Below are positions 63,925-64,000 of a stretch of 64,000 bases of DNA, piece after piece; position 1 is the stretch's first letter, and each line of letters opens with the position of its first letter. The stretch covers positions 14,418,501 to 14,482,500 of the forward strand of contig JAUCBN010000012.1 in assembly GCA_035048815.1 (NCBI GenBank), written 5' to 3'. The notes under the pieces were generated by a model, which had not been told where the DNA came from, made no database searches, and saw nothing but the letters and a program-made list of their open reading frames with translations. Position numbers and translations under genes: made by a program. This DNA comes from Abelmoschus esculentus. Taxonomy: Eukaryota; Streptophyta; Magnoliopsida; Malvales; Malvaceae.

Positions 63925-64000
63925 GTCAAGGAATGCGCGCTGAACGTACTAATAGGATCAACGGCGCGCGATTATGACTTGCGAGACTCTTTTAACATAA
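63925..64000 (-). other. Promoter and partial spacer at right window edge
   Basis: Upstream region of copy 225 with -1 C, GC dinucleotide and TATTAG box, then the CG-rich part of the spacer. The array clearly continues past the window. Confidence 0.9.

Larger units (their letters stand above)
1..64000 (-). repeat. Tandem 5S rDNA array, 225 gene copies, about 284-bp period
   Basis: The window consists only of head-to-tail 5S repeats, each a 119-nt gene read on the minus strand plus a spacer of about 165 bp. Most start-to-start distances are 281-286 bp. The exceptions are 273 (terminator deletion), 279-280 (small spacer deletions) and about 319-321 (36-bp gene duplication). Period changes come mostly from an A-run of about 7-11 in the spacer. 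Orientation never changes and no foreign insertion was seen. Both window ends cut through spacer, so the array continues on both sides. The consensus gene has all internal promoter boxes of plant 5S, so the identification is firm. The species is not identifiable by eye. Confidence 0.98.

Noticed and set aside
1..64000. CRISPR array (regular repeats)
   Set aside because: The repeat unit is about 284 bp and both gene and spacer are conserved from unit to unit. There are no short repeats with unique spacers.
1..64000. 5S-derived mobile element such as a Cassandra-type retrotransposon
   Set aside because: Each copy has the full upstream promoter and terminator in a plain tandem array. No long terminal repeat ends, primer-binding site, polypurine tract or target-site duplications were seen.
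1..64000. 35S rRNA genes or tRNA genes mixed into the array, as found in some plants
   Set aside because: No 18S, 5.8S, 25S or tRNA-like segment was found. Spacers are all of one family with no room for another gene.

Overview
The whole 64 kb window is one uninterrupted tandem array of 5S ribosomal RNA genes of a flowering plant. I count 225 gene copies, all on the minus strand, with a mean repeat period of about 284 bp: a 119-nt gene plus a spacer of about 165 bp. The gene is recognised by its plant-type 5S sequence. It starts GGGTGCGATCATACC, has box A (AGTTAAGCGTGCTTG, RNA 50-64), the intermediate element (67-72) and box C (80-97), and ends GTTGCACCCC followed by a T-run that terminates RNA polymerase III. 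The spacer side carries the three upstream marks known from plant 5S promoters: a TATA-like TATTAG at -30 to -25, GC at -12/-11 and C at -1. I cannot name the species. No protein gene, transposon, tRNA, other rRNA or CRISPR array was seen. The many 60-85 aa open frames are the 5S repeat read as protein.

Numbering used below: RNA sense, 1-119, where position 1 is the right-hand coordinate of each gene and position n lies at end - n + 1. The reference is the array consensus, read by eye. Every copy has at least one change from that consensus. Most recurrent changes are C to T or G to A, many at CpG, as expected for methylated, partly silenced repeats.

Layout. (1) 0-9 kb, copies 1-32: seven-unit blocks, including an apparently exact 1,987-bp tandem duplication (about 5033-7019 and 7020-9006). 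(2) 9-24.6 kb, copies 33-87: six gene classes A-F in the order A-B-C-D-E, often with D-F inserted. (3) 24.7-30.6 kb, copies 88-108: classes G-K. (4) 31-33 kb, copies 110-117: a more decayed stretch without a clear higher order. (5) 33.3-38.5 kb, copies 118-136: a six-unit block of about 1,705 bp (classes L, M, N, O, P, Q) repeated about three times. (6) 40.4-46.9 kb, copies 143-165: blocks of classes R, S, T, U, V, W, where T is a 5S copy with an internal 36-bp duplication, present five times. (7) 47-64 kb, copies 166-225: loosely ordered units with local block repeats (classes X, Y, Z and others).

The copies would supply 5S rRNA for the large ribosomal subunit. Because they differ in promoter, internal control region and terminator, probably only a subset is productive. 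The array reads as a record of unequal crossing-over and gene conversion rather than a set of cooperating genes.
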